A stretch of 64,000 nucleotides of DNA, from contig JANINJ010000078.1 of the NCBI GenBank assembly GCA_024508855.1, positions 1 to 64,000 of the forward strand. Direction: 5' to 3'. The notes under the pieces were generated by a model. It did not search any database and was not told where the DNA came from. It saw nothing but the letters and a program-made list of their open reading frames with translations. A program made the translations under genes and the position numbers. Positions 55,204-62,664 of this stretch are shown here, piece after piece; position 1 is the stretch's first letter, and each line of letters starts with the position of its first letter. Source of the DNA: Xanthobacteraceae bacterium. Lineage in GTDB: Bacteria > Pseudomonadota > Alphaproteobacteria > Rhizobiales > Xanthobacteraceae.

Positions 55204-56556
55204 CTACGACAGCCTCAAATCCAGCAGTCTCCGCCCCTCGGTCTTGAGCAGTTTCTTCACGGCGCTGGAGGCGACGACTTCGTCGTCGTTGGCGTAGGCT
55301 TCGTGGTTCTTCTCGATGTCGTCGAGGCGGTACAGGTAGTTCACCATGATGCCGGCGGATTCGCGCAGGCCTTTGGACGAGACATCGCCGAGCCAGTTGA
55401 TTTGCTCCAGCCGTGCGCCGTTGCCGAGATGGAAGCGCGCCACCGGGTCCACCGGCTTGTCGCGCGGGGTCTTCGCCTTGAGGAAATAATAGGCGGCCAG
55501 CGGCTCCAGCACTGCGCGCAGTCTTGCCGCCAGGTCGGGATCGTCGATCCAGCTGTCGTCGTCGAGGTGCGCGAGCAGGGCGCGATCGTCTTCGTTGAGC
55601 GGCAGTTCCGCCTCGCGCTTGATCCAGCGCATGAAGCCCGGCACCGGTGACAGCGTCACGAACGTATCGAGCTTCGGCAGTTCGCGGCGCAGTTCCTCCA
55701 CCACCTGCTTGATGAGGAAGTTGCCGAACGAAATGCCGGCAAGACCGCGCTGCGTGTTCGAGATCGAATAGAATACCGCGGTGCGTGCTCGCTCGATCGG
55801 CACCGGCTGGCGATCGACGGCGAGCAGCGGCGCGATCGCGCCGGGAATACTTTCGGTCAGCGCCACCTCGACGAAGATCAGCGGCTCGTCCGGCAGCGCC
55901 GGATGGAAGAAGGCGTAGCAGCGCCGATCCACCGGATCGATACGGCGGCGCAGGTCGTCCCAGTCGTGGATCTCGTGCACGGCCTCATAGCGGATGACCT
56001 TCTCGAGAATGTTTGCAGGGCTCGACCAGTCGATACGGCGCAGCACGAGAAACCCCCGATTGAACCACGAGACGAACAGGTGCGCGAGATCGCGATCCAC
56101 GGTGTCGAGATCCTTGCGATCCCTGGCCGCGCCCAGAAGATCGGCGCGCATGCCGACCAGTTCGCCGGTGCCGCCCGGCGCGCGGTTGAGGCGGCGAAAC
56201 AATTCCTGCCGCCGCGGTTCGGTGGCGAAGTGAAGTCCGCCGCCGGCGCCGCCGACGCCGCTGCGCCACAGGTCGATGGCTTTTTCGACCTGCTCGCGGT
56301 CGGGGCCGAAGGAACGGGCCAGCGCCTCGAAGAATTCCACGCGTCCCTGATCGTCGAGGGTGCGATAGCTGTCCAGCACATCGCGCGCCAGCACGGTGCC
56401 GGAAGCTTCGCCACGGCCCGACAGCAATCCTTCGCACAGCGCCACCACGCCGGTTGCATCGAGCGGCGTTGCATTCGACCAGCCGCCGCGCCGAAGCAGG
56501 TTGCGGCCGCGCTCGGAGATCGATGCCATCAGATCGGAAAAGAAATCGTTGCTCAT
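55204..56556 (-). CDS. Malonyl-CoA decarboxylase
   Basis: 450 residues. The N-terminal helical domain is followed by a C-terminal acetyltransferase-like catalytic domain. In the latter, TLSPVPGFMRWI carries the candidate Ser, and VARFHLGNGARLEQINWLGD with the following SSKGLRESAGIMVNYLYRL carries the His/Asn region. It converts malonyl-CoA to acetyl-CoA. The ATG at 56556 begins the family N-terminus. It is antisense to the flanking ABC genes and shares a 133-nt divergent region with the binding-protein gene, which hints at joint control. A separate malonate pathway is not visible. Confidence 0.92.
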   Translation of the reverse strand: MSNDFFSDLMASISERGRNLLRRGGWSNATPLDATGVVALCEGLLSGRGEASGTVLARDVLDSYRTLDDQGRVEFFEALARSFGPDREQVEKAIDLWRSGVGGAGGGLHFATEPRRQELFRRLNRAPGGTGELVGMRADLLGAARDRKDLDTVDRDLAHLFVSWFNRGFLVLRRIDWSSPANILEKVIRYEAVHEIHDWDDLRRRIDPVDRRCYAFFHPALPDEPLIFVEVALTESIPGAIAPLLAVDRQPVPIERARTAVFYSISNTQRGLAGISFGNFLIKQVVEELRRELPKLDTFVTLSPVPGFMRWIKREAELPLNEDDRALLAHLDDDSWIDDPDLAARLRAVLEPLAAYYFLKAKTPRDKPVDPVARFHLGNGARLEQINWLGDVSSKGLRESAGIMVNYLYRLDDIEKNHEAYANDDEVVASSAVKKLLKTEGRRLLDLRLS

Positions 56557-56689
56557 GAACGAGGCACTTTCGCAGCAGGGAGCGTTAACGGCATCATACA
56601 CCGCAATGAAGCAACTTGCCTGATCATTTGAAGCATGAAAGGATTGCGTTCAAGGGACGATGCGCAAATTCAAACGGAGGAATTTCACG

Positions 56690-57679
56690 ATGCGGGGCAA
56701 TGCAATCAGGCATCTCGTCGCAGCCGGCTGCGCCTTGGGCGCGCTGCTGAGCGCGACCTCGGCTTACGCGCAGCAGACCATCCGCGTCGGCTGGACCATT
56801 CCGGCCGAGGAAGCCAAATACTGGATGATGCGGCGGCCGGCGGAATTCCCCGACATCGGCAAGACCTACAAGATCGAGTGGGTGCAGTTTCAGGGCACGG
56901 CTCCGATGACGCAGGCGCTCGCCGCCGGCGCGCTGGATTGCGCGACGCAGGGAGTATTGTCGCTGGCGCAGGGTGCGGTGTCGGGCAATCTGAAAGCCTA
57001 TATCGTTGCGCAGCACGTCTATGAAAAGCCGGGCGGCTTCTCGGTGTACTGGGCGGTGAAGGATGACTCGCCGATCAAGACCATCGCCGACCTCAAGGGC
57101 AAAACCATGGCGATCAACGTGCTCGGCTCCGGCATCTACGGACCGATGGCGTTGCTCCTGAAACAGAACGGCGTCGATCCGGAAAAGGATATCAAGCTCG
57201 TCGAACTCGGCTTCTCACTGTCGGAAGATGCCGTGCGATCGGGGCGCGTCGATGCCGCGCCGATGAACCAGCCGTTTGCGGCGCGCTCGGAAGCCAAGGG
57301 CGGTCTGCGCAAGCTGTTCTCGCTGTCCGAGCAGCAGAAGAACATTGTGCACATCCTCGATGCCTGCCGCGCCGATTTCGTCGACAAGAATCCGGAACTC
57401 GCCAAGGCCTATATCCGCGACCTGACGCTCGGCATGAAAAAGGCGCTGGCCAATCGCGACGAGACGCTGAAGGTCGTCAACGAGGTGATGAAAGCGCCGA
57501 TCCCGGTGCTCGATACGTATCTATTGAAGGACAACGATTTCGGCCGCGATCCCGGCGCTGCACCGAATTTCCCGGCGATCCAGCAGATGCTCGATACCTA
57601 TGCCGCGACCGGCATGCTGTCGAAGAAGCTCGACGTCAACCAGTTCAGGAAAGAAGGTTTCGTCGCGCCGCTGCAGTAG
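56690..57679 (+). CDS. ABC transporter substrate-binding protein (NitT/TauT family)
   Basis: 329 residues from ATG 56690, preceded by GGAGG. A signal peptide of about 28 residues ends in TSAYAQQ. The mature protein has IRVGWTIPAEEAKYWMMRRP and the NMT1/SsuA-like DLKGKTMAINVLGSGIYGPM signature. It probably delivers ligand to the permeases at 53.5-55.1 kb, although the mcd gene is placed between them on the other strand. Ligand unknown: an amine, sulfonate or aromatic acid is possible. Confidence 0.9.
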   Translation: MRGNAIRHLVAAGCALGALLSATSAYAQQTIRVGWTIPAEEAKYWMMRRPAEFPDIGKTYKIEWVQFQGTAPMTQALAAGALDCATQGVLSLAQGAVSGNLKAYIVAQHVYEKPGGFSVYWAVKDDSPIKTIADLKGKTMAINVLGSGIYGPMALLLKQNGVDPEKDIKLVELGFSLSEDAVRSGRVDAAPMNQPFAARSEAKGGLRKLFSLSEQQKNIVHILDACRADFVDKNPELAKAYIRDLTLGMKKALANRDETLKVVNEVMKAPIPVLDTYLLKDNDFGRDPGAAPNFPAIQQMLDTYAATGMLSKKLDVNQFRKEGFVAPLQ

Positions 57680-57732
57680 GGGTGCGGGCGTGGAGTCTTT
57701 CTGCACGCCCTCGGGACAAGCCATTTGTGTTT

Positions 57733-57822
57733 CGTCATGCCCGGCCTTGTGCCGGGCATCCACGTCTTGGCAGCGGCTCTACAAGCAAGACGTGGATGGC
57801 CGGGATAAATCCGGCCATGACG
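57733..57822. repeat. Paired palindromic repeat (REP-like)
   Basis: Two hairpins: ATGCCCGGC with GCCGGGCAT (57737-57759), and ATGGCCGG with CCGGCCAT (57796-57818). A further pair CCACGTCTTG (57760-57769) and CAAGACGTGG (57786-57795) joins them into one long symmetric element. It lies between two convergent genes. Confidence 0.85.
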
Positions 57823-57849
57823 GCGGGCTGGTGGTCGTCCGAATTCCGC

Positions 57850-58824
57850 TCACCCCTCCGGCGTCTGCCGATCGATCAGCAGGTCCAGCGCATACTTGAT
57901 CGTCGCGCGTTCTTCGTCGGTGAATTGCTTCAGCACTTCGGCTTCATGCGCCTTGGCGGCGCGCTGCACCGGCTCGACGCGGGCGCGGCCCTTGGCGGTG
58001 AGGTGGATCGTCACCCGGCGGCGGTCGCCGCTTGTTGCGCGGCGCTGTAACAATCCGTCGCGCTCCATACGATCCAGCACCTTGGTGAGCCGCGGCTGCT
58101 TCATCAGCGCCATCGCCGCGAGTTCGCCGACCGACAGGCCTTCGACATCCATCAGGCAGGCCAGCACGCGCCACTCCGGCACCGTAAGGTCCCAGTCGCC
58201 GAGCCGCGCATGGAATTCGTTGGAGACGATGAAACTCGCACGCGCGAATAGATAAGCGAGGTAGTTGCGCGCAAAACTGTTGCTCGCCAGCGGCGGCGCG
58301 CGGCGCTGTGAGCCCGGCGCATCGATGCGGCGCAGTTCGCCGGAATGAAACAGCAGCGGATCGTGCTGGCGCTCCACCATGCGCACCACTTCGCCGACCA
58401 AAATGGTGTGGTCGCCGCCGGGATAGCGCGCCCACACCTTGCACTCGAAGATCGGCGCCAGTCCCTCCAGCAGCGGCGCGCCGGTTTCGCCGGGCGCGTG
58501 CGCCATGTCGGCGAACTTGTCGACGCCGCTGGTGCCGAAACGCAATGCGAGATCGCGGTGATCGGCGCCGAGAAAATGCACCGCGAAGGCGTCGGCGGCG
58601 ACGAAGGCGTCATGGCTCGGCGAGGATTTGGCGACGCTCCATGACACCAGTGGCGGATCGAGCGACACGGAAGAGAACGAATTGGCCGTCATGCCGACGA
58701 CGTGTCCGCCGTGGGTGGCGGTGACCACCGCGACGCCGGTCGGAAATTGCCCGAGCGCCTGCCGGAACGAGCGCGGATCGAGGGCGGTTTTGCTTCCGAT
58801 CGTCCTTGCGTTGTTGTCGGCCAT
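57850..58824 (-). CDS. Flavin reductase fused to a MarR-type domain
   Basis: 324 residues. The N-terminal part (about 17-165) is a flavin reductase of the HpaC/NADH:FMN type: FPTGVAVVTATHGGHVVGMTANSFSS in parts, and the FHSGELRRID end. The C-terminal part (about 195-315) is a MarR winged helix (LGDWDLTVPEWRVLACLMD, RLTKVLDRMERDGLLQRR). The same order is found in the C1 reductase of p-hydroxyphenylacetate hydroxylase from Acinetobacter, where substrate binding to the MarR domain raises reductase activity. It would supply reduced flavin to a monooxygenase that is not encoded in the window. It is divergent from the NicX-like gene. Confidence 0.9.
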   Translation of the reverse strand: MADNNARTIGSKTALDPRSFRQALGQFPTGVAVVTATHGGHVVGMTANSFSSVSLDPPLVSWSVAKSSPSHDAFVAADAFAVHFLGADHRDLALRFGTSGVDKFADMAHAPGETGAPLLEGLAPIFECKVWARYPGGDHTILVGEVVRMVERQHDPLLFHSGELRRIDAPGSQRRAPPLASNSFARNYLAYLFARASFIVSNEFHARLGDWDLTVPEWRVLACLMDVEGLSVGELAAMALMKQPRLTKVLDRMERDGLLQRRATSGDRRRVTIHLTAKGRARVEPVQRAAKAHEAEVLKQFTDEERATIKYALDLLIDRQTPEG

Positions 58825-58857
58825 GGCGCGGTCCCGCAGGGCGTAGTCCTTTAACTC

Positions 58858-58873
58858 TAAAAATATTCCTTTT
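58858..58873. promoter_or_regulatory. AT-rich motif shared with the 7233-7261 site
   Basis: On the complement the bases read AAAAGGAATATTTTTA, which matches AAAAGCAATATTTATA at 7234-7249 in 14 of 16 positions. It lies between the start of the flavin reductase-MarR gene and the NicX-like gene and could be an operator. Function not shown. Confidence 0.35.
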
Positions 58874-58930
58874 CATGTAACACGGCCGCGCCTATCATCC
58901 AACGATAATCGGAAGATGAGGAGAGGCGGC

Positions 58931-59977
58931 ATGCAGGCGGATCGCATCGAGGCGAAATGGATCGACGCGTTCTGTGAGATATTCGAGCGTTGCGCCGTGA
59001 AGCCGGGCGACACCGCCGCCATTCTCTCCGAGACCCAGTCGCGTGCGCTCAACGTCCACATCGCCGAGCTGGCGTTGCTGCGCATGGGGGCGAAGCCGTT
59101 CCACATTGTGATTCCGACGCCGCGTAACAAGCAGGTGGTACCGGTGCGCTCCACCGGCGCCAGCGAGGCGATCCAGCGGCTCGGCCCGGTGGTCAGCGCA
59201 TTGCAGCAAGCCGGCTTCGTGGTGGACTGCACCATCGAAGGCCTGATGCATGCGCCGGAGACGCCGGACATCCTGAAAGCCGGTTCGCGCATCCTCGTGA
59301 TCTCCAACGAACACCCGGAAGCGCTGGAGCGCATGGTGCCGGATAGCGCATTGGAAAAGCGTGTGCGCGCGGCGGCGAAGATGTTGCGCGGCACGAAACG
59401 CATGAAGGTGACATCGAAGGCCGGCACCGATCTCGACGTCAACATGGAAGGCGCGCCGACGGTCGGCGTCTGGGGCTGGACCGACAAGCCCGGCACGCTG
59501 GCGCATTGGCCGGGCGGTATCGTCGTCTCGTTCCCGAAAAGCGGCGGCGTCAACGGCAGGCTGGTGATGGCGGCGGGCGACATCAATCTCACCTTCAAGC
59601 GCTATCTCACCTCCGCGGTGAACATGACGATCAAGGACGATTACGTCGTGGAACTGACGGGCGAGGGCGCCGACGCCGAGATGATGAAGCGCTATCTCGC
59701 TGCGTGGGGCGATCGCGAGGCCTATGCGGTGTCGCATGTCGGCTGGGGCATGAATCCGAACGCGCGCTACGAGGCGCTGACGATGTACGATCTCAACGAC
59801 ACCAACGGCACCGAAATCCGCGCCGTCGCCGGCAATTTCCTGTTTTCAACCGGCGCGAATGAGTTCGCGGGCCGCTACACCGCCGGCCATTTCGACCTGC
59901 CGATGTTCGGCACCACCATCGAACTCGACGGCACCACCGTGATCCGCGACGGCGAAGTGCTCGACGTGTTCGGGTAA
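58931..59977 (+). CDS. NicX-like ring-cleavage dioxygenase (2,5-dihydroxypyridine 5,6-dioxygenase family)
   Basis: 348 residues from ATG 58931 after GAGGAGAGG. It resembles Pseudomonas putida NicX along its length: the AAGDINLTFKRYL region, AVSHVGWGMNPNARYEAL and VAGNFLFSTGANEF. His269, His320 and Asp322 lie almost at the numbers of the NicX iron ligands (265, 318, 320, recalled), in SHVGWG and AGHFDLPMF. NicX opens the ring of 2,5-dihydroxypyridine with O2. The same fold relates to M29 aminopeptidases, so peptidase activity is an alternative. The usual nicotinate neighbours (nicD, nicF, nicE) are not in the window, so the real substrate is open. Confidence 0.78.
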   Translation: MQADRIEAKWIDAFCEIFERCAVKPGDTAAILSETQSRALNVHIAELALLRMGAKPFHIVIPTPRNKQVVPVRSTGASEAIQRLGPVVSALQQAGFVVDCTIEGLMHAPETPDILKAGSRILVISNEHPEALERMVPDSALEKRVRAAAKMLRGTKRMKVTSKAGTDLDVNMEGAPTVGVWGWTDKPGTLAHWPGGIVVSFPKSGGVNGRLVMAAGDINLTFKRYLTSAVNMTIKDDYVVELTGEGADAEMMKRYLAAWGDREAYAVSHVGWGMNPNARYEALTMYDLNDTNGTEIRAVAGNFLFSTGANEFAGRYTAGHFDLPMFGTTIELDGTTVIRDGEVLDVFG

Positions 59978-60068
59978 AGCATCCTCGCGCTTCGACCTAT
60001 TCCAGACTGGAACGGTTGAGACGCGCCGCCCTGCGCGCTACCCCATGCGTCATGCAGCAGGATGCGCG

Positions 60069-60455
60069 ATGGATGTGGCGATGAAGTTCTTCAAGTCGAT
60101 CGAACCCGGAATCTACGCCGGAACGTCCGCGCCGCTGGCCAGCGAAGACGACGGCGCGCAGTGGACGCGGGAATACGACGCCATCCTCGGCGAAGAGCAG
60201 CCGTTCGCCGTGATCGTCAATGCCGCGCAACGGCCGCAGCCGCCGGCCGGCAAGCCGATGGCGCTGTGGATGAAATCGCGCAAGGCGCAGCTTGGCGCCT
60301 GGGTCTGCGCCACGGTCTATATCGTCGAAGACGATGCGTTGCGTGCCGATTTCGAGCGCTCGTCGGACAAGCGGCAGAAGGCGTCGCCGTATCCGATGGC
60401 GTTCGTCGCGACCGAGGCCGAGGCACTCGCCGCGGCGCGCGCCGCGCTGGTGTGA
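60069..60455 (+). CDS. Hypothetical protein, 128 residues
   Basis: No family recognised. Start at 60069 is preceded by AGGA at 60059-60062; a longer start at 60045 is possible. The sequence DVAMKFFKSIEPGIYAGTSA opens a compact alpha/beta pattern with PFAVIVNAAQRPQ, AWVCATVYIVEDD and a C-terminal helix. It is probably soluble. It lies after the NicX-like gene (91-nt gap) on the same strand and is convergent with the HAD-type dehydrogenase, so it may be part of the same pathway. Confidence 0.6.
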   Translation: MDVAMKFFKSIEPGIYAGTSAPLASEDDGAQWTREYDAILGEEQPFAVIVNAAQRPQPPAGKPMALWMKSRKAQLGAWVCATVYIVEDDALRADFERSSDKRQKASPYPMAFVATEAEALAAARAALV

Positions 60456-60456
60456 A

Positions 60457-61443
60457 TCAGTCGCGCGCCGGTGGCCGCGCAAGCTCGAAGTGCTTCAGTA
60501 ATTCGACGAAGGCTTTCAAACGCAACTCGCGATACGCATCGACGTCCATGCCCGCATAGTCGAGAAATCCCTGCTGCGTCGACAGCCCGATCCGGCCTTG
60601 CTCCATGTTGCGGCCGATGATGTCGGGCGCGGCGTAGCGCTCGCTGTTCAATGCGCCAGTGAGATAGCGGCTGGCGTAATGCAGGATATCGCCGCCGCCC
60701 CAGTCGATGAACTCCAGCATGCCGAGCACGGCGAAGCGGAAACCGAAGCCGTATTTGATCGCCTTATCGATCTCGCCGGCCGAGGCGACGCCTTCCTCCA
60801 CCATGCGCGCGGCTTCGTTCATGGCGAGCGCCTGGATGCGCGGCACGATGTAGCCTGGCGTCGCCGCGCAGATCACCGGCACCTTGCCGATGGATTCCAG
60901 CACCGCCTTCAGCCGCGCGGTGATGGCTGGATCGGTGGCTTTGCCGGGCGAGACTTCCACCAGCGGCACCAGATAAGCGGGGTTGAGCCAGTGCGCATTG
61001 AGAAAGCGTTCCGGATGCGCGACGGTTCTGGACAGATCGTCGACGAGGATCGTCGAGGTGGTGGAGGCGATGATCGTTTCGGAAGCGGCCATTGCTGATG
61101 CCCGCGCCAGCGCCTCGCGCTTGAGATCGACCACTTCCGGTACGCCTTCGAAGACAATCGTAGCGTCGCGCAACGCCGCGGCGGCATCCGCCTCCGGCAC
61201 GATGCGCACGCGCGCCAGGATCGGCTCGATCCGGTCGGAAGCGAACATGCCGACGCGCGCCAGCATCGCCAACGTCCGGCGGATGTCGTCCCGCGCATCG
61301 GTCGCAAGCTTGTCGAAGGCGGCGTTATCGCGTGGCTTGAAATCGATCACCGCGACGTCGTGGCCGGCATAAGCGAACGCCACCGCGATGCCGCGTCCCA
61401 TGCGTCCGGCGCCGAGCGCGGCGATGTTGTCGCGCGACATCAA
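60457..61443 (-). CDS. 3-hydroxyacyl-CoA dehydrogenase family protein
   Basis: 328 residues. The NAD-binding motif is LGAGRMGRGIAVAFAYAGHDV, and the C-terminal domain reads GFGFRFAVLGMLEFIDWGGGD. NAHWLNPAYLVPLVEVSPG is the active-site region. It resembles short-chain 3-hydroxyacyl-CoA dehydrogenases and L-carnitine/other beta-hydroxyacid dehydrogenases, so the substrate could be a CoA ester or a free acid. The start ATGA overlaps the end of the opine-type dehydrogenase gene. Confidence 0.88.
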   Translation of the reverse strand: MMSRDNIAALGAGRMGRGIAVAFAYAGHDVAVIDFKPRDNAAFDKLATDARDDIRRTLAMLARVGMFASDRIEPILARVRIVPEADAAAALRDATIVFEGVPEVVDLKREALARASAMAASETIIASTTSTILVDDLSRTVAHPERFLNAHWLNPAYLVPLVEVSPGKATDPAITARLKAVLESIGKVPVICAATPGYIVPRIQALAMNEAARMVEEGVASAGEIDKAIKYGFGFRFAVLGMLEFIDWGGGDILHYASRYLTGALNSERYAAPDIIGRNMEQGRIGLSTQQGFLDYAGMDVDAYRELRLKAFVELLKHFELARPPARD

Positions 61444-62531
61444 TGGAATCCTTCGCGCAATAATTTCTGCAGCGCGGCCTTGTCGAGGTCGCCGAAGCCG
61501 AGGCTTGCCAGTGTGCGGCCGCCTTGCGCAAAATCCTCGCCGCAGATCGCGCCGCCGATTGACAGGAACGCCTTCGCCAGCGGCGTTTCGACGCCAGCGA
61601 GTTGTGCAACCGAAACGAGGAATGACAGTCCGACACGCAGATCTTCGCGCATGTAACGATGCTCGCGCAGCACCAGTTGTTCGCGCCAGTCGCCCGAGTC
61701 GGTGAGGCGGTCATGCGAGCCGCGGCCGTACATCCATTCCTCGCCATCCTTGGCGTAATGATGTGCCAGCGGGAAATGCGGCGCGCCGTAACCCAGCGCC
61801 TCGCGTATCTTGATGCGCTCGGCATCGAGTGCATCGGTGACGCGGCGGATCGCGGCCTGCGTGCCTTCCTTGTGGATGTCCCAGCGCTCGAAGTGCTCGA
61901 TCGGCCCGGCATTCATCACGATCAGCGGTGGATGGATGATCGGCCCCGCATTCATCAGCGCGCCGGACAGCGCATCGCCGCACGGTTCGATCACGTCGGG
62001 AAACGCCCGGTTGATCACTGTGTAGGCATGAAAGGCGTTGGTCAGCGGAAACACGCCGGTCGGCAACCGCTTGGCGCGGATGGTGATGGCGACTTCGAAC
62101 GGACCATGCTTGCGCGTCAGCCAGGGCAACGTGCCGGTCTCGGCGAAGGAGACATCGGCGCGGTTGCCGGCATCGTGCGCGGCGCGCGCAAAGATCATTG
62201 AGCCGAAGGTGGCCGGCGGCAGATAGACCACCTGGCCATCGACGAGATGCGGCGCCAGCGCGCGGGCGATATCGGCTTGCGCGAAGGCGGGAGCGGGGCA
62301 GAGGATCAGCGCCGCATCGCGGACGGCTTCCGCCATGTCGGTGGTGACGAGCACAAGCTGGGGTTCGTGTCGGCCTTTGGAGTCCTTCACGACGATGCGT
62401 AAGCCCTCGGCGCGATGCTGCGCGGCGGCTTCAGCGTCGCGCCGCCACAGCCGCACCTCGTGGCTCTGCAGCGCGAAATCCCCTGCCGCCGCGAACGAGC
62501 CGTTGCCGCCGCCGAGTACGGTGATGATCAT
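61440..62531 (-). CDS. NAD/NADP octopine/nopaline dehydrogenase family protein
   Basis: 363 residues. The N-terminal Rossmann motif is MIITVLGGGNGSFAAAGDFA and the C-terminal helical domain includes the HHYAKDGEEWMYGRG-like region. Members join or cleave amino acids and 2-oxoacids as opines, or act on beta-hydroxyacids. In a catabolic group with an acyl-CoA ligase, cleavage of an imported opine-like or secondary-amine substrate is plausible but not shown. It is followed directly by the hydroxyacyl-CoA dehydrogenase gene. Confidence 0.85.
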   Translation of the reverse strand: MIITVLGGGNGSFAAAGDFALQSHEVRLWRRDAEAAAQHRAEGLRIVVKDSKGRHEPQLVLVTTDMAEAVRDAALILCPAPAFAQADIARALAPHLVDGQVVYLPPATFGSMIFARAAHDAGNRADVSFAETGTLPWLTRKHGPFEVAITIRAKRLPTGVFPLTNAFHAYTVINRAFPDVIEPCGDALSGALMNAGPIIHPPLIVMNAGPIEHFERWDIHKEGTQAAIRRVTDALDAERIKIREALGYGAPHFPLAHHYAKDGEEWMYGRGSHDRLTDSGDWREQLVLREHRYMREDLRVGLSFLVSVAQLAGVETPLAKAFLSIGGAICGEDFAQGGRTLASLGFGDLDKAALQKLLREGFH

Positions 62532-62551
62532 GATGTCGTCTCGCTCTCAAT

Positions 62552-62640
62552 CGTCATGGCCGGGCTTGTCCCGGCCATCCACGTCTTAAAAATTCGCAAA
62601 AGGAAGAACGTGGATGCCCGGCACAAGGCCGGGCATGACG
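62552..62640. repeat. Paired palindromic repeat (REP-like)
   Basis: Two hairpins: ATGGCCGGG with CCCGGCCAT (62556-62578), and ATGCCCGGC with GCCGGGCAT (62614-62636), bounded by CGTCATG and CATGACG. It lies between the acyl-CoA ligase gene and the opine-type dehydrogenase gene, both leftward, and so could attenuate a shared transcript. Confidence 0.85.
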
Positions 62641-62664
62641 GGCAATTTTGGAGGTGATATTGCC

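Noticed and set aside
57733-57822. Possible CRISPR-like or tRNA-like structure
   Set aside because: Only two different hairpins, no regular repeat-spacer units and no tRNA arms; it is a REP-type palindrome.
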